The notes under the pieces were generated by a model. It was not told the origin of the DNA. It did no database searches and was given only the letters and a program-made list of their open reading frames with translations. Position numbers and translations under genes: made by a program. Below, one piece after another: positions 19,283 through 27,544 of a stretch of 64,000 bases of DNA; positions within the stretch are counted from its first letter, which is position 1; the number at the start of each line of letters is the position of its first letter. This DNA is from CAZMXS01 sp964570325 (GTDB lineage: Bacteria; Verrucomicrobiota; Kiritimatiellia; CAIQIC01; CAZMXS01), in contig CAZMXS010000017.1 of assembly GCA_964570325.1 (NCBI GenBank), positions 1 to 64,000 on the forward strand, given 5' to 3'.

Positions 19283-21009
19283 TCCGCCCAGCCTCAACGC
19301 CCGCTTTTCTCGAGCGCGCGCGGCCGCGCCTCACGGTGCTTTACGGCTCCGCGGGCGAGCCGTGCGCGGAAAGGCTGGCGATGCTGGTCGGACGTTACGG
19401 CCTGGGCCCGGCGCGCGGGCCGGCGCCGATGCCCTGGAGCCCGGAAACCGCCGTGCTGATCGCCTACCCGGACATGCTGCGCGCGCCGGGCGTCGCGCCG
19501 CTGGCGGTGCTGAAGCGGTTCGCCGACCGGCGCCTCGCGGCGGCGTTCAGCCACATTCATATCCTGCCGTTTTTCCCCTCCTCGTCAGACGACGGCTTTG
19601 CCGTGGTTCACTACCGCCAGGTGGATCCGGCCTTCGGCGGCTGGCCGGATATCCAGGCGTTGGGCGAGCGCTTCGGCCTGATGTTCGACTTGGTGCTGAA
19701 CCATGTTTCCCGCCAGAGCGGCTGGTTCCAGGATTTTATCGCCGGGGTCGCGCCCGGCCGCGATTACTTCATCACGGCCGACCCGGCGGCGGACTGGTCG
19801 GCGGTCGTCCGGCCGCGCACCTCGCCGCTGCTGACCGCGGTCCGGACGCGCGCGGGCGAGCGGTACGTCTGGACGACGTTCAGTGCCGACCAGGTAGACC
19901 TCAATTTTGCATGCCCGGATGTGCTCTTCGAAATGCTGGATATCCTGCTCTTCTATGTCGCCATGGGGGCGCGCATCATCCGTCTGGACGCGATCGCTTA
20001 CATCTGGAAAGAGATCGGCACCGGCTGCGTCCACCGCCCGCAGGTTCACGAGATCGTCCGGCTCTTTCGCGACCTGCTGGACCTGGTGGCGCCCGGCACC
20101 CTGCTCCTGACCGAGACCAACGTGCCCCACGCGGACAACGTGGCGTACTTTGGCGCGGGTGACGAGGCCCGGATGGTGTACCAATTCGCGTTGCCGCCGC
20201 TGCTGCTGCATGCGCTGTTGCACGGCGACGCCCGGCGGCTCACCCGCTGGGCAGCCGCGCTGGCGCCGCCACCGCCGGGCTGCGCGTTTTTCAATTTTAC
20301 CGCCTCCCACGACGGCATCGGCGTCCTGCCCGCGCGCGACTGGCTGGATGATGATGAGCTTGACGCCCTTTGCGCGCACACCCTGCGCTGCGGCGGCCAG
20401 GTGTCCATGCGCCGCGGCCCGGACGGCAAGGACACGCCGTATGAGCTGAACACCACCTGGTTTGACGCCATGCGCATGAGCGACCGCGAGGACACGGCGA
20501 TGCAAACCGCGCGTTTTCTCTGCTCACAGGCGGTCCAACTGGCCCTGGCGGGCGTTCCGGCCATCTACTTCCAGAGCCTCGTTGCCTGCCCCAATGACCA
20601 ACCCGCGTTTTTGGCCGGCGGGCGACCGCGCGCGCTGAACCGGCGCAAGTGGTCCGAGTCCGAATTGAACGATGCGCTGGCCAACCGGCACACCACCGCC
20701 GCGCGCATATTCAGCGCACTGACCCGTTTGCTTGAAATCCGGCGCCGCCAGCCAGCCTTCCATCCGGACGGCCCGCAGGAAATTCTGGATCTCGACCCCC
20801 GCTTGTTCGCCTTGCGCCGCACTGCGCCGGATGGCTCGCAGACGATCCTCGCCATTCACAATCTGAGCACGGAAACAGTGACTTTGCCGCCCGCCGCACG
20901 GGCCGACCGCGCAGCATGGCGCGACCTGGTATCCGCGCCCGCCGCGACAGACGCCGCTGCGCCCGCCGCCATCCCGCCCTGCGGATTCTTGTGGCTCGTC
21001 GCGGATTAA
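19279..21009 (+). CDS. GH13 sugar phosphorylase, probably glucosylglycerate phosphorylase
   Basis: 576 residues of the GH13_18 sucrose-phosphorylase group. The catalytic nucleophile region is IRLDAIAYIWKE and the acid/base is in LLTETNVPH. The SHIHILPFFPSSSDDGF and DLVLNHVS motifs are typical of the subfamily, and the length is a little above sucrose phosphorylase. Members include enzymes that phosphorolyse glucosylglycerate to glucose 1-phosphate and glycerate. The start at 19279 overlaps the GT stop codon. With glycerate kinase two genes upstream, a recycling role is the most consistent reading; sucrose or glucosylglycerol as substrate is not excluded. Confidence 0.85.
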   Translation: MIRPASTPAFLERARPRLTVLYGSAGEPCAERLAMLVGRYGLGPARGPAPMPWSPETAVLIAYPDMLRAPGVAPLAVLKRFADRRLAAAFSHIHILPFFPSSSDDGFAVVHYRQVDPAFGGWPDIQALGERFGLMFDLVLNHVSRQSGWFQDFIAGVAPGRDYFITADPAADWSAVVRPRTSPLLTAVRTRAGERYVWTTFSADQVDLNFACPDVLFEMLDILLFYVAMGARIIRLDAIAYIWKEIGTGCVHRPQVHEIVRLFRDLLDLVAPGTLLLTETNVPHADNVAYFGAGDEARMVYQFALPPLLLHALLHGDARRLTRWAAALAPPPPGCAFFNFTASHDGIGVLPARDWLDDDELDALCAHTLRCGGQVSMRRGPDGKDTPYELNTTWFDAMRMSDREDTAMQTARFLCSQAVQLALAGVPAIYFQSLVACPNDQPAFLAGGRPRALNRRKWSESELNDALANRHTTAARIFSALTRLLEIRRRQPAFHPDGPQEILDLDPRLFALRRTAPDGSQTILAIHNLSTETVTLPPAARADRAAWRDLVSAPAATDAAAPAAIPPCGFLWLVAD

Positions 21010-21058
21010 CGCCAGGCTGCCGCGCCAGTCCATGAAGATGATTATCCGGTCTTCCTAA

Positions 21059-21280
21059 ACGCCGTCCGATTCCAGCACGCAGCTCCAAGGCACGGCCCTG
21101 GATGGGCGGCCATCGGCGAGCGGCCGTGTCTATCACGTCTATCGTGCGCCCGATTTCGACACCGGCTATATCAATATGGCCATCAACTTGCCGGCCACCC
21201 CGCCGCTGAACATCTACACGGATACAACCGTCGCAGTCGAATCGCGCTATTTCTATAAAATCCGCGTTTCGGCCCCATAG
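21059..21280 (+). pseudogene. Orphan C-terminal fragment of a secreted protein
   Basis: A 73-codon open stretch bounded by an in-frame TAA at 21056 and TAG at 21278, with only one internal ATG and no ribosome site. The translation reads as a protein domain end, with RVYHVYRAPDFDTGYINMA and a final SRYFYKIRVSAP. That is the last strand pattern of fn3-like or Ig-like modules found in the large secreted proteins of this genome. It looks like the remnant of a larger gene whose 5' part has been lost. The source gene is not identifiable here. Confidence 0.45.
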
Positions 21281-21559
21281 AATCGGCCCTAATCGGCATT
21301 TTTTGCCCTGTCAGTTGCAGACCAACAGGATTGGCCGTATCTATTCGCTCCCCCCCACCACCCGCCCAGTCCCAACCCTCCGGTTGGAAGGCCAATAGAA
21401 TAGGTCGTTCATACATGTGAACAGAATCCTTGTGCTCCTGGGCGCCAACCGCGTGCCTCCGGCATCGCTCCTGCTTCAAAAACACCTGAAAACTATAGAA
21501 TTAGCGTAATAAACGCGCGCCGGCCGAAATGACGGGATCATTTCGGCTGGGGGTGCTTT
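21281..21559 (+). promoter_or_regulatory. Flagellin 5' region with a leader hairpin
   Basis: This 279-base stretch holds no gene. Its clearest element is a perfect 10-bp inverted repeat, GCCGAAATGA at 21523-21532 and TCATTTCGGC at 21538-21547, with a 5-base loop. It ends just before the G-rich ribosome site (GGGGG near 21549) of the flagellin start at 21560. Formation of this hairpin in the mRNA would sit directly against the ribosome site, so it may control translation or mRNA stability. No clear flagellar sigma promoter could be read upstream. Confidence 0.5.
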
Positions 21560-24500
21560 ATGCAGATCAACACCAATATTGGGGCGTTGTCGGTGTACCG
21601 GCACTATAGTTATCACGTGGCCGGCCTGCGCCGTTCGCTGGGCCACCTGGCCGCGGGCCTGCGGATCAATACCGGCGCGGACGACCCCGCCGGGCTGGCT
21701 ATGAGCGAACGTCTGCGCGCTCAATATCGCAACGCGGCGGCGGCCGCGTGCAACGTGGAAAACAAACTCAACTATCTCCAGACCACCGATGGCTGGCTGC
21801 AAAAGATCAACGACCTGATGCGCCGGATGGGCGAATTAGCCGTCATGGCCAATGACGGCACCCGCGCACAAACTGATCGTGATAATCTGCAACGGGAGTT
21901 CGAACAGCTCCAAAAGGAAATCCAGCGCATTACCTCCGGGGCCACCGCCGCCGGCAAGTTCAACGGCTTGTACCTGTTCCGCGGCGGCACGGGTCAACCG
22001 GCCATGTCCGGCGACCTCGTGGATGGCATTTCCGTTCGCACCCGCGGCGTGGCCACAACCATTGGCCATGACGGTTCCACGATGACGGCCGCCACCTGGT
22101 CGGCCACCTATAACTCGGTTGATGCCGCATGGACGTTCCGCAACGAAACCACCGGCGTTGTCGCAGCCGTGGTGCATGCGCCGCCGGACCAGGGCTTGAG
22201 TGTCAACCTGGAAGGCGCGTATGGCTTCCGGTTCGAAATCACCAAGCCCGAGAAAGGCATTTTCAGCACCAATGATCGTTTTACTTGGACCAATGTTCCC
22301 TATGTCCCGCCATCCGGCGGAACCACCAGCTTTTTCAATCGCGGCGTAACCGGCGCCGCTGGAATCAGCACCCAGCTCGGCACCGGCTCCGGCGTCAGTT
22401 CATCCGCATGGGAAGCCGTCTATGACGCCGGCGCGCAGTTGTGGACCATCCGCAATGTCACAACCGGCATGGTGGCCGGCAGCATCACGGCCACGCCCAA
22501 TCAGGGTGGCGCCATCAACCTCGAAGGCGTCAACGGCTTCCGTTTCACCATCACCGCCCCAACCCAGGGCACCTATGCCACCGGCGATCGCTTTGCCTGG
22601 TCCAACACCGCCTATGTTCCGCCGCCACTCGGCAACCCGGTGCTTACCGATCATACCGGCAGCACCCAGGGCTCAGGCAGCACGGCCATGCTGGGCGATG
22701 GCGCCGACCTCGTCACCGCCAGTTGGCAGGCTACATACAATCCCGCCACCCAGTTGTGGACGGTGCGCAACCTGACCACAGGAACCGATGTTGGCGTCAT
22801 CGCCGCCGCGCCNNNNNNNNNNNNNNNNNNNNNNNNNNNNNNNNNNNNNNNNNNNNNNNNNNNNNNNNNNNNNNNNNNNNNNNNNNNNNNNNNNNNNNNN
22901 NNNNNNNNNNNNCGCAACCTGACCACAGGAACCGATGTTGGCGTCATCGCCGCCGCGCCGAATGCCGGCGGCAGCCTGGACTTGGAAGGCGTCAACGGCT
23001 TCCGCTTCACCATCCAGGCACCCACCGCCGGCACCCAGTACACCCGCGGCGACCGCTTTGACTGGATCAACACCGCCTATGCGCCACCCGTGGTCAATCC
23101 GCCGGCGTTTGTCGGCGGCGGCGCCGGCTCCGGCAGCAACGCGACAGCCGGGACCGGCGCGGGCATCAGCACCGCGAACTGGAGCGCGACCTATGACGCG
23201 GACGCAGAACAATGGACCATCCGAAATGAAACCACCGGTATCGTCGTCGGTTTCATCAACGCCGCCCCGGACGCCGGCGGCGCCATCCTGCTGGAAGGGC
23301 CCAATGGGTTCATGTTCACGGTTGATGCGCCCGGCGGCGCCGACTACCAAACCGGCGATCGGTTCACCTGGAGCAACACCGCCGCAGTGCCGGCCACGGC
23401 CGGCTCGCCCGTTTTGACGGACAACACCGACGCGACCGTCGGCACCAGCAACAGCGCCATCCTGGGCAACGGCGACAGCATCCCCACCGCGACTTGGGTT
23501 GCGCGCTATAACGCGGTGGCGCAACGCTGGACGATCACCAATTTCTCCAGCGGCGTGGATGTCGGCTTTATCAATGCGGCCCCCGACACCGGGGGCACGG
23601 TCAATCTGCTGGGCCCCAATGGATTCAGCTTCACGGTCAACGCCCCCGCTGCCGGCGTTTACAATACCGGCGACTTTTTTTCCTGGAGCACGACCGCCCA
23701 TATTGACCGGAACGTGGCGGCGCCCATCTTTACGGATGTCTATGTCCCCACTGTGGCTATCAGCCAAACCAGCCAACTGGGAGACGGCACCAGCGTGACG
23801 AACGCCAGTTGGAGCGCCATCTATGACGCCGTCGCCCGGCTGTGGACCATCCGCAATATCACGACCGGCGCGGTAGTCGGCAGCATCGCCGCCGCCCCGG
23901 ACGCCGGCGGCGCGATCAACCTGGAGGGCGCGAACGGATTCCGCTACACCATCCAGGCGCCGACCAGCGGGCTGTATAACAGCGGCGACCGCTACAACTG
24001 GTCCAATCTCGCGCATACGCCGCCCGTGCTGGGCAACTCGTCTTTTCAGCATGCCGCGCCGGTCGTTTCCGCGGCGACGGTTGTCCAAGGGGACGGTTAT
24101 GATATACCGACCGCCGACTGGCGCGCCACCTATGACGCCATGGCCCAGACTTGGACCGTGCGCAATCTGACCACCGGCTTCGATTACGGTTCATTTGCGG
24201 CCGCGCCCAATGCCGGCGGGACGTTAAGCAATATCAGCGGCGCATTCGGGTTCCGCTTGACGATCAATGCGCCCACCGCCGGCAGTTTCAGCACCGGTGA
24301 TTTTTTTGAATGGCAGACCACCCGCCACGAAGCGGCCGTCCCCGGCGTAGCCGATTTCCGCGATTACACGACCCTGCGTTTATCCCTGCAAGTCGGCCCC
24401 GACAGCAACCAGGTGTTCCGCGAAGCGGATATCATTCTGGAAGCCGACTATTACCGTGTGATCGGCTCGTATGTTACGTACCGCTACGGATCGGTCAACA

Positions 24501-24862
24501 TGACGTTGCTGGGTTCGCTGCATCGGGCCGTGACCTGGGCCAGTCTGATCTGCCCGCAGAATGTCCGGATCGAGGCGCAATCGCTCGCGCAGGCGGCCGT
24601 GGATAAGATTAACCTCGGCATTGACCATCTCAGCGGCATCCGGGCCGTCGTCGGCGCCGAAATGAACCGGATGCAACAGACGCTGAACGGTCTGCGCAAC
24701 TACGAACAGAACATCCGCGCCACCGAAAGCCGCATCCGGGATGTGGATGCGGCCTGGGAGACCGCCGAGCTGGCCCGCCAGCAAATCCTGGTTCAAATCG
24801 GCGTCGCGATGTTGGCCCAGGCCAATGCCATGTCCGCCATGGTGCTGAACCTGGTGCGCTGA
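21560..24862 (+). CDS. Giant flagellin with internal repeats
   Basis: About 1,100 residues as written, including an N gap, against 280-500 in typical flagellins. Residues 1-145 are the D0/D1 region (QINTNIGALSVYRH, LAAGLRINTGADDPAGLAMSERL, then GKFNGLYLF). The last 150 residues are the matching C-terminal D1/D0 (NYEQNIRATESRIRDVDAAWETAELARQ cut into shorter conserved blocks, ending MVLNLVR). Between them lie seven visible repeats of about 105 residues with the core A-x-Y, W-T-I/V-R-N-x-T-T-G, L-E-G-x-N-G-F-R and T-G-D-R-F-x-W. The filament would therefore have a very large exposed outer domain. No other flagellar gene is in the window. The reading frame is intact on both sides of the gap. Confidence 0.88.
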   Translation: MQINTNIGALSVYRHYSYHVAGLRRSLGHLAAGLRINTGADDPAGLAMSERLRAQYRNAAAAACNVENKLNYLQTTDGWLQKINDLMRRMGELAVMANDGTRAQTDRDNLQREFEQLQKEIQRITSGATAAGKFNGLYLFRGGTGQPAMSGDLVDGISVRTRGVATTIGHDGSTMTAATWSATYNSVDAAWTFRNETTGVVAAVVHAPPDQGLSVNLEGAYGFRFEITKPEKGIFSTNDRFTWTNVPYVPPSGGTTSFFNRGVTGAAGISTQLGTGSGVSSSAWEAVYDAGAQLWTIRNVTTGMVAGSITATPNQGGAINLEGVNGFRFTITAPTQGTYATGDRFAWSNTAYVPPPLGNPVLTDHTGSTQGSGSTAMLGDGADLVTASWQATYNPATQLWTVRNLTTGTDVGVIAAAXXXXXXXXXXXXXXXXXXXXXXXXXXXXXXXXXXRNLTTGTDVGVIAAAPNAGGSLDLEGVNGFRFTIQAPTAGTQYTRGDRFDWINTAYAPPVVNPPAFVGGGAGSGSNATAGTGAGISTANWSATYDADAEQWTIRNETTGIVVGFINAAPDAGGAILLEGPNGFMFTVDAPGGADYQTGDRFTWSNTAAVPATAGSPVLTDNTDATVGTSNSAILGNGDSIPTATWVARYNAVAQRWTITNFSSGVDVGFINAAPDTGGTVNLLGPNGFSFTVNAPAAGVYNTGDFFSWSTTAHIDRNVAAPIFTDVYVPTVAISQTSQLGDGTSVTNASWSAIYDAVARLWTIRNITTGAVVGSIAAAPDAGGAINLEGANGFRYTIQAPTSGLYNSGDRYNWSNLAHTPPVLGNSSFQHAAPVVSAATVVQGDGYDIPTADWRATYDAMAQTWTVRNLTTGFDYGSFAAAPNAGGTLSNISGAFGFRLTINAPTAGSFSTGDFFEWQTTRHEAAVPGVADFRDYTTLRLSLQVGPDSNQVFREADIILEADYYRVIGSYVTYRYGSVNMTLLGSLHRAVTWASLICPQNVRIEAQSLAQAAVDKINLGIDHLSGIRAVVGAEMNRMQQTLNGLRNYEQNIRATESRIRDVDAAWETAELARQQILVQIGVAMLAQANAMSAMVLNLVR
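22064..24366 (+). repeat. Seven tandem repeats inside the flagellin gene
   Basis: A coding tandem repeat with a period of roughly 315 bases. Units begin with a T/A-x-W-x-A-x-Y-x-x strand and end with a D-R/F-F-x-W-x-N/T-x-A-x-x-P strand, followed by a variable linker. Units 2, 3 and 6 are the closest to each other; units 1 and 7 are the most divergent. This is the pattern expected for local duplication in the middle and older edges. Unit 3 contains the assembly gap, so the real unit number could be higher. Confidence 0.85.
22813..22912. other. 100-N scaffold gap inside flagellin
   Basis: Exactly 100 N, the conventional placeholder for a gap of unknown length. The 47 bases before it (22766-22812) are repeated exactly after it (22913-22959). 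If the two copies are overlapped, the frame is kept (147 bases removed) and a normal third repeat unit results. Confidence 0.95.
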
Positions 24863-24916
24863 TCGTAACCGGCGCGCCCGGTGGTCGCGCCCTGCCGGCC
24901 TTTATCCGCACCCCTT

Positions 24917-24943
24917 CCGGCTTGTATCCCAGCCGGTGTTTTT
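24917..24943 (+). terminator. Probable flagellin terminator
   Basis: A 6-bp stem (CCGGCT / AGCCGG) with an 8-base loop followed by TGTTTTT, 55 bases after the flagellin stop codon and just before the VanZ-like gene. Short but GC-rich with a U tract, so a modest rho-independent terminator is plausible. Confidence 0.5.
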
Positions 24944-24956
24944 GCAGTGTTAAATC

Positions 24957-25352
24957 GTGCGCGCATCCTGGCTCAAATGCTTCTGGTTCTGGGGCCCTCC
25001 CGTCGCGTGGGCGGCAGCCATTTTTGTTGCCAGCTCGATTTCCCTGCCGCCCCGCCCGCCCGCTTATCCGCTGGAAGACAAGGTGATTCATCTGTTGATG
25101 TACCTGGTGCTCGCCCTTTTGCTTTTCCGGGCCTTCCGGCAGGACCGCCGCCAACCGGCTCGACAGGCCGCCCTGCTAGCCTTCCTGCTGGCCGCGGGGT
25201 ACGGCATCACTGACGAACTCCATCAGGCCTTTGTGGCGCAGCGCCATTGCGACGCGCTGGACTGGCTCGCCGACGCCGCCGGCGCCGCGCTGGTCCTGCT
25301 GGCGGCCCGGCGCTCAACCGCCGCAGTGCCGGCGCGAAAGGAAACTCCATGA
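24957..25352 (+). CDS. VanZ-like membrane protein
   Basis: 131 residues with four predicted membrane helices and the VanZ-like signature: an early helix, then DKVIHLLMYLVLALL, and the later GYGITDELHQAFV with conserved Asp, Glu, His and Gln. The founding member gives low-level teicoplanin resistance; the molecular function of most homologues is unknown. The start is GTG. Its TGA overlaps the ATG of ligA, so the two are translated together. Confidence 0.8.
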   Translation: MRASWLKCFWFWGPPVAWAAAIFVASSISLPPRPPAYPLEDKVIHLLMYLVLALLLFRAFRQDRRQPARQAALLAFLLAAGYGITDELHQAFVAQRHCDALDWLADAAGAALVLLAARRSTAAVPARKETP

Positions 25353-27391
25353 CAAAAACCGAAGCCCGTAACACCATCGAACAGCTACGCCGCGAGCTCG
25401 AACGACATAACCGCCTCTACTATGTGGAAGCCCGGCCGGAAATTTCCGATCGCGAATATGACGCGCTCTACGACCAGTTGAAGGAACTTGAACGCCAGTT
25501 CCCGGACCTGGTGACGCCGGACTCGCCCACGCAACGCGTCGGCGGCGCGCCGCTCAAGGAATTCCGAAACGTCCGCCATCTCATCCCGATGATGTCGTTG
25601 GATAACACCTATAACTTCGATGAACTGCGCGAATTCGACGCCCGCGTGCGCAAGCTCCTGCCCGGCGAGCGGGTCGCCTACGTGCTGGAGCCCAAGGTGG
25701 ATGGCTGCTCGATCAGCGTTCGCTATGAACACGGCCGCTTCACGCTCGGCAGCACTCGCGGCGATGGAACAACCGGTGACGATATCACCGCCAATCTTAA
25801 AACCATCCGCGCCATTCCCCTGGCGCTGACACCCGCGCCCGTCCACCCCGGCGAGTTGCCCCTGCCCCCCGCGCTGCTGGAGGTCCGCGGCGAGGCCTAT
25901 CTGCCGGTCGCGGGTTTCCAACAGCTCAATGCGGCGCGCGCCAAGGCGGGCGAAGAGCTTTTCGCCAATCCGCGCAACGCCACGGCCGGCTCGTTAAAAC
26001 AGCTCGACCCGCGCATCGTCGCCGCGCGCCCCCTGGCCGCGGTATTCTACGCCGTGGGCGCCACACGCGGCATCCAGTTCGCCAGCCAGGCCGAACTGCT
26101 GGAAGCCTTGCGGCGCTTTGGCCTGCCCACACCCCAATGCTGGTGGCTCTGCGACGGCATCGAGGCCGTAATCGCGCGGATCGGGGAACTCCAGCGCCAG
26201 GAGCACGAACTCCCCTATGAGATTGACGGCGCGGTGGTCAAAGTCAATGACTACGCCCAATGGCAACGACTCGGAACCACCGCCAAGGCGCCGCGCTGGG
26301 CCATCGCCTACAAGTACGCGCACGAACAGGCCACCACGCGCCTCCAGGCCATCACCGTGCAGGTCGGGCGGACCGGCACCCTGACGCCGGTCGCCGAACT
26401 GGAGCCGGTGTTCCTCGCCGGCTCAACCATCGCCCGCGCCACGCTGCACAACGAGGAGGAGATCAAGCGCAAGGATATCCGGGTCGGCGACACCGTGGTG
26501 ATCGAAAAGGCCGGCGAGGTCATCCCGGCCGTGGTCGGCGTCGTGACCGCGCAACGCCCGCCCAACGCCAAGCCGTTCGACCTGTTCCGGCATATCCACG
26601 GGAAATGCCCGGCCTGCGGCGGCCCGATCGCGCGCGACCCGGAGTTTGTCGCCTGGCGCTGCGAGAATATAGCCTGTCCCGCGCAGCTCAAACGCAGCCT
26701 GGAGCACTACGCCGGCCGCCGTGCAATGGACATCGAGAATCTCGGCGAAGCGTTGGTGAACCAACTGGTGGACCAAAGCCTGGTCCGCGATGTGGCCGAC
26801 CTGTATGACCTGCGCGTCGAACAGTTGGCCGGATTGGAACGGATGGCCGAAAAATCCGCCGCCAATGTCGTCAACGCCATCGCCGCCAGCAAAGACCGCG
26901 AACTATGGCGCCTGCTCAACGGCCTGGGCATCATGCACGTCGGCGAGGGCGCGGCCCGCAAGCTCGCGGAGCATTTCGGCCACCTTGACGCCATCGCGGC
27001 GGCGGATGTCGAGCAATTGCAACGCGCGCCGGATGTCGGCGAAGTCATGGCCCAAAGCATTCACGATTTCTTCCGCAACCCGCGCAACCAGGCGGTGATC
27101 GCGAAGCTCAAGCGGCATGGCCTCAATCTGCGCGCCGCGGAAACCGCTGTCGCCACCGGGCCGTTTGCCGGGAAGACGGTGGTCATCACCGGCACGCTCC
27201 AGGTTTTTTCACGCGAACAGGCGCAGGACGAATTGCGCCGCCGCGGGGCGCACGTCACCGATAGCGTCAGCAAGAAAACCGATTACCTCGTCGTCGGCGC
27301 GGCCGCCGGTTCCAAGCTCGAGAAGGCGCGGAAACTGGGGGTCCGGATCCTGGATGAACCCCAATTCATCAAATGGCTCAAGACCCCGTGA
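25349..27391 (+). CDS. ligA: NAD-dependent DNA ligase
   Basis: 680 residues with the full LigA domain order. An N-terminal Ia domain (HNRLYYVEARPEISDREYD) is followed by the adenylation domain with AMP-lysine Lys116 in EPKVDG. Next come the OB fold, a four-cysteine zinc finger (CPACGG and CENIACP), the helix-hairpin-helix region and a C-terminal BRCT domain (GKTVVITGTLQVFSREQA to the end). It seals nicks in replication and repair using NAD. The start at 25349 has AAAGGA upstream and overlaps the VanZ-like gene by four bases. Confidence 0.96.
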   Translation: MTKTEARNTIEQLRRELERHNRLYYVEARPEISDREYDALYDQLKELERQFPDLVTPDSPTQRVGGAPLKEFRNVRHLIPMMSLDNTYNFDELREFDARVRKLLPGERVAYVLEPKVDGCSISVRYEHGRFTLGSTRGDGTTGDDITANLKTIRAIPLALTPAPVHPGELPLPPALLEVRGEAYLPVAGFQQLNAARAKAGEELFANPRNATAGSLKQLDPRIVAARPLAAVFYAVGATRGIQFASQAELLEALRRFGLPTPQCWWLCDGIEAVIARIGELQRQEHELPYEIDGAVVKVNDYAQWQRLGTTAKAPRWAIAYKYAHEQATTRLQAITVQVGRTGTLTPVAELEPVFLAGSTIARATLHNEEEIKRKDIRVGDTVVIEKAGEVIPAVVGVVTAQRPPNAKPFDLFRHIHGKCPACGGPIARDPEFVAWRCENIACPAQLKRSLEHYAGRRAMDIENLGEALVNQLVDQSLVRDVADLYDLRVEQLAGLERMAEKSAANVVNAIAASKDRELWRLLNGLGIMHVGEGAARKLAEHFGHLDAIAAADVEQLQRAPDVGEVMAQSIHDFFRNPRNQAVIAKLKRHGLNLRAAETAVATGPFAGKTVVITGTLQVFSREQAQDELRRRGAHVTDSVSKKTDYLVVGAAAGSKLEKARKLGVRILDEPQFIKWLKTP

Positions 27392-27544
27392 CGAATCCGG
27401 CTTTCGTCTCCGACCGGCGCGGGGGGAGACCACTTCGCAGGTGTGCCGCGTGACCCACGCCGAACAGGAGGCGCGCGCATCGGAAACAAAACGAACTTCG
27501 ACATCGCCCAGCAGCAGGTCTGGCTGCCGGCGGGCAGCCAGCGC

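Noticed and set aside
21504..21530. Possible sigma-28 flagellar promoter (TAAA and GCCGAAAT) upstream of flagellin
   Set aside because: The spacing between the two boxes is 13 bases from start to start, against about 19 in known sigma-28 promoters, and the GCCGAAAT belongs to the hairpin stem.
22064..24366. CRISPR array or non-coding tandem repeat
   Set aside because: The repeats are about 315 bases, keep one reading frame and encode a conserved protein module; there are no short identical repeats with unique spacers anywhere in the window.
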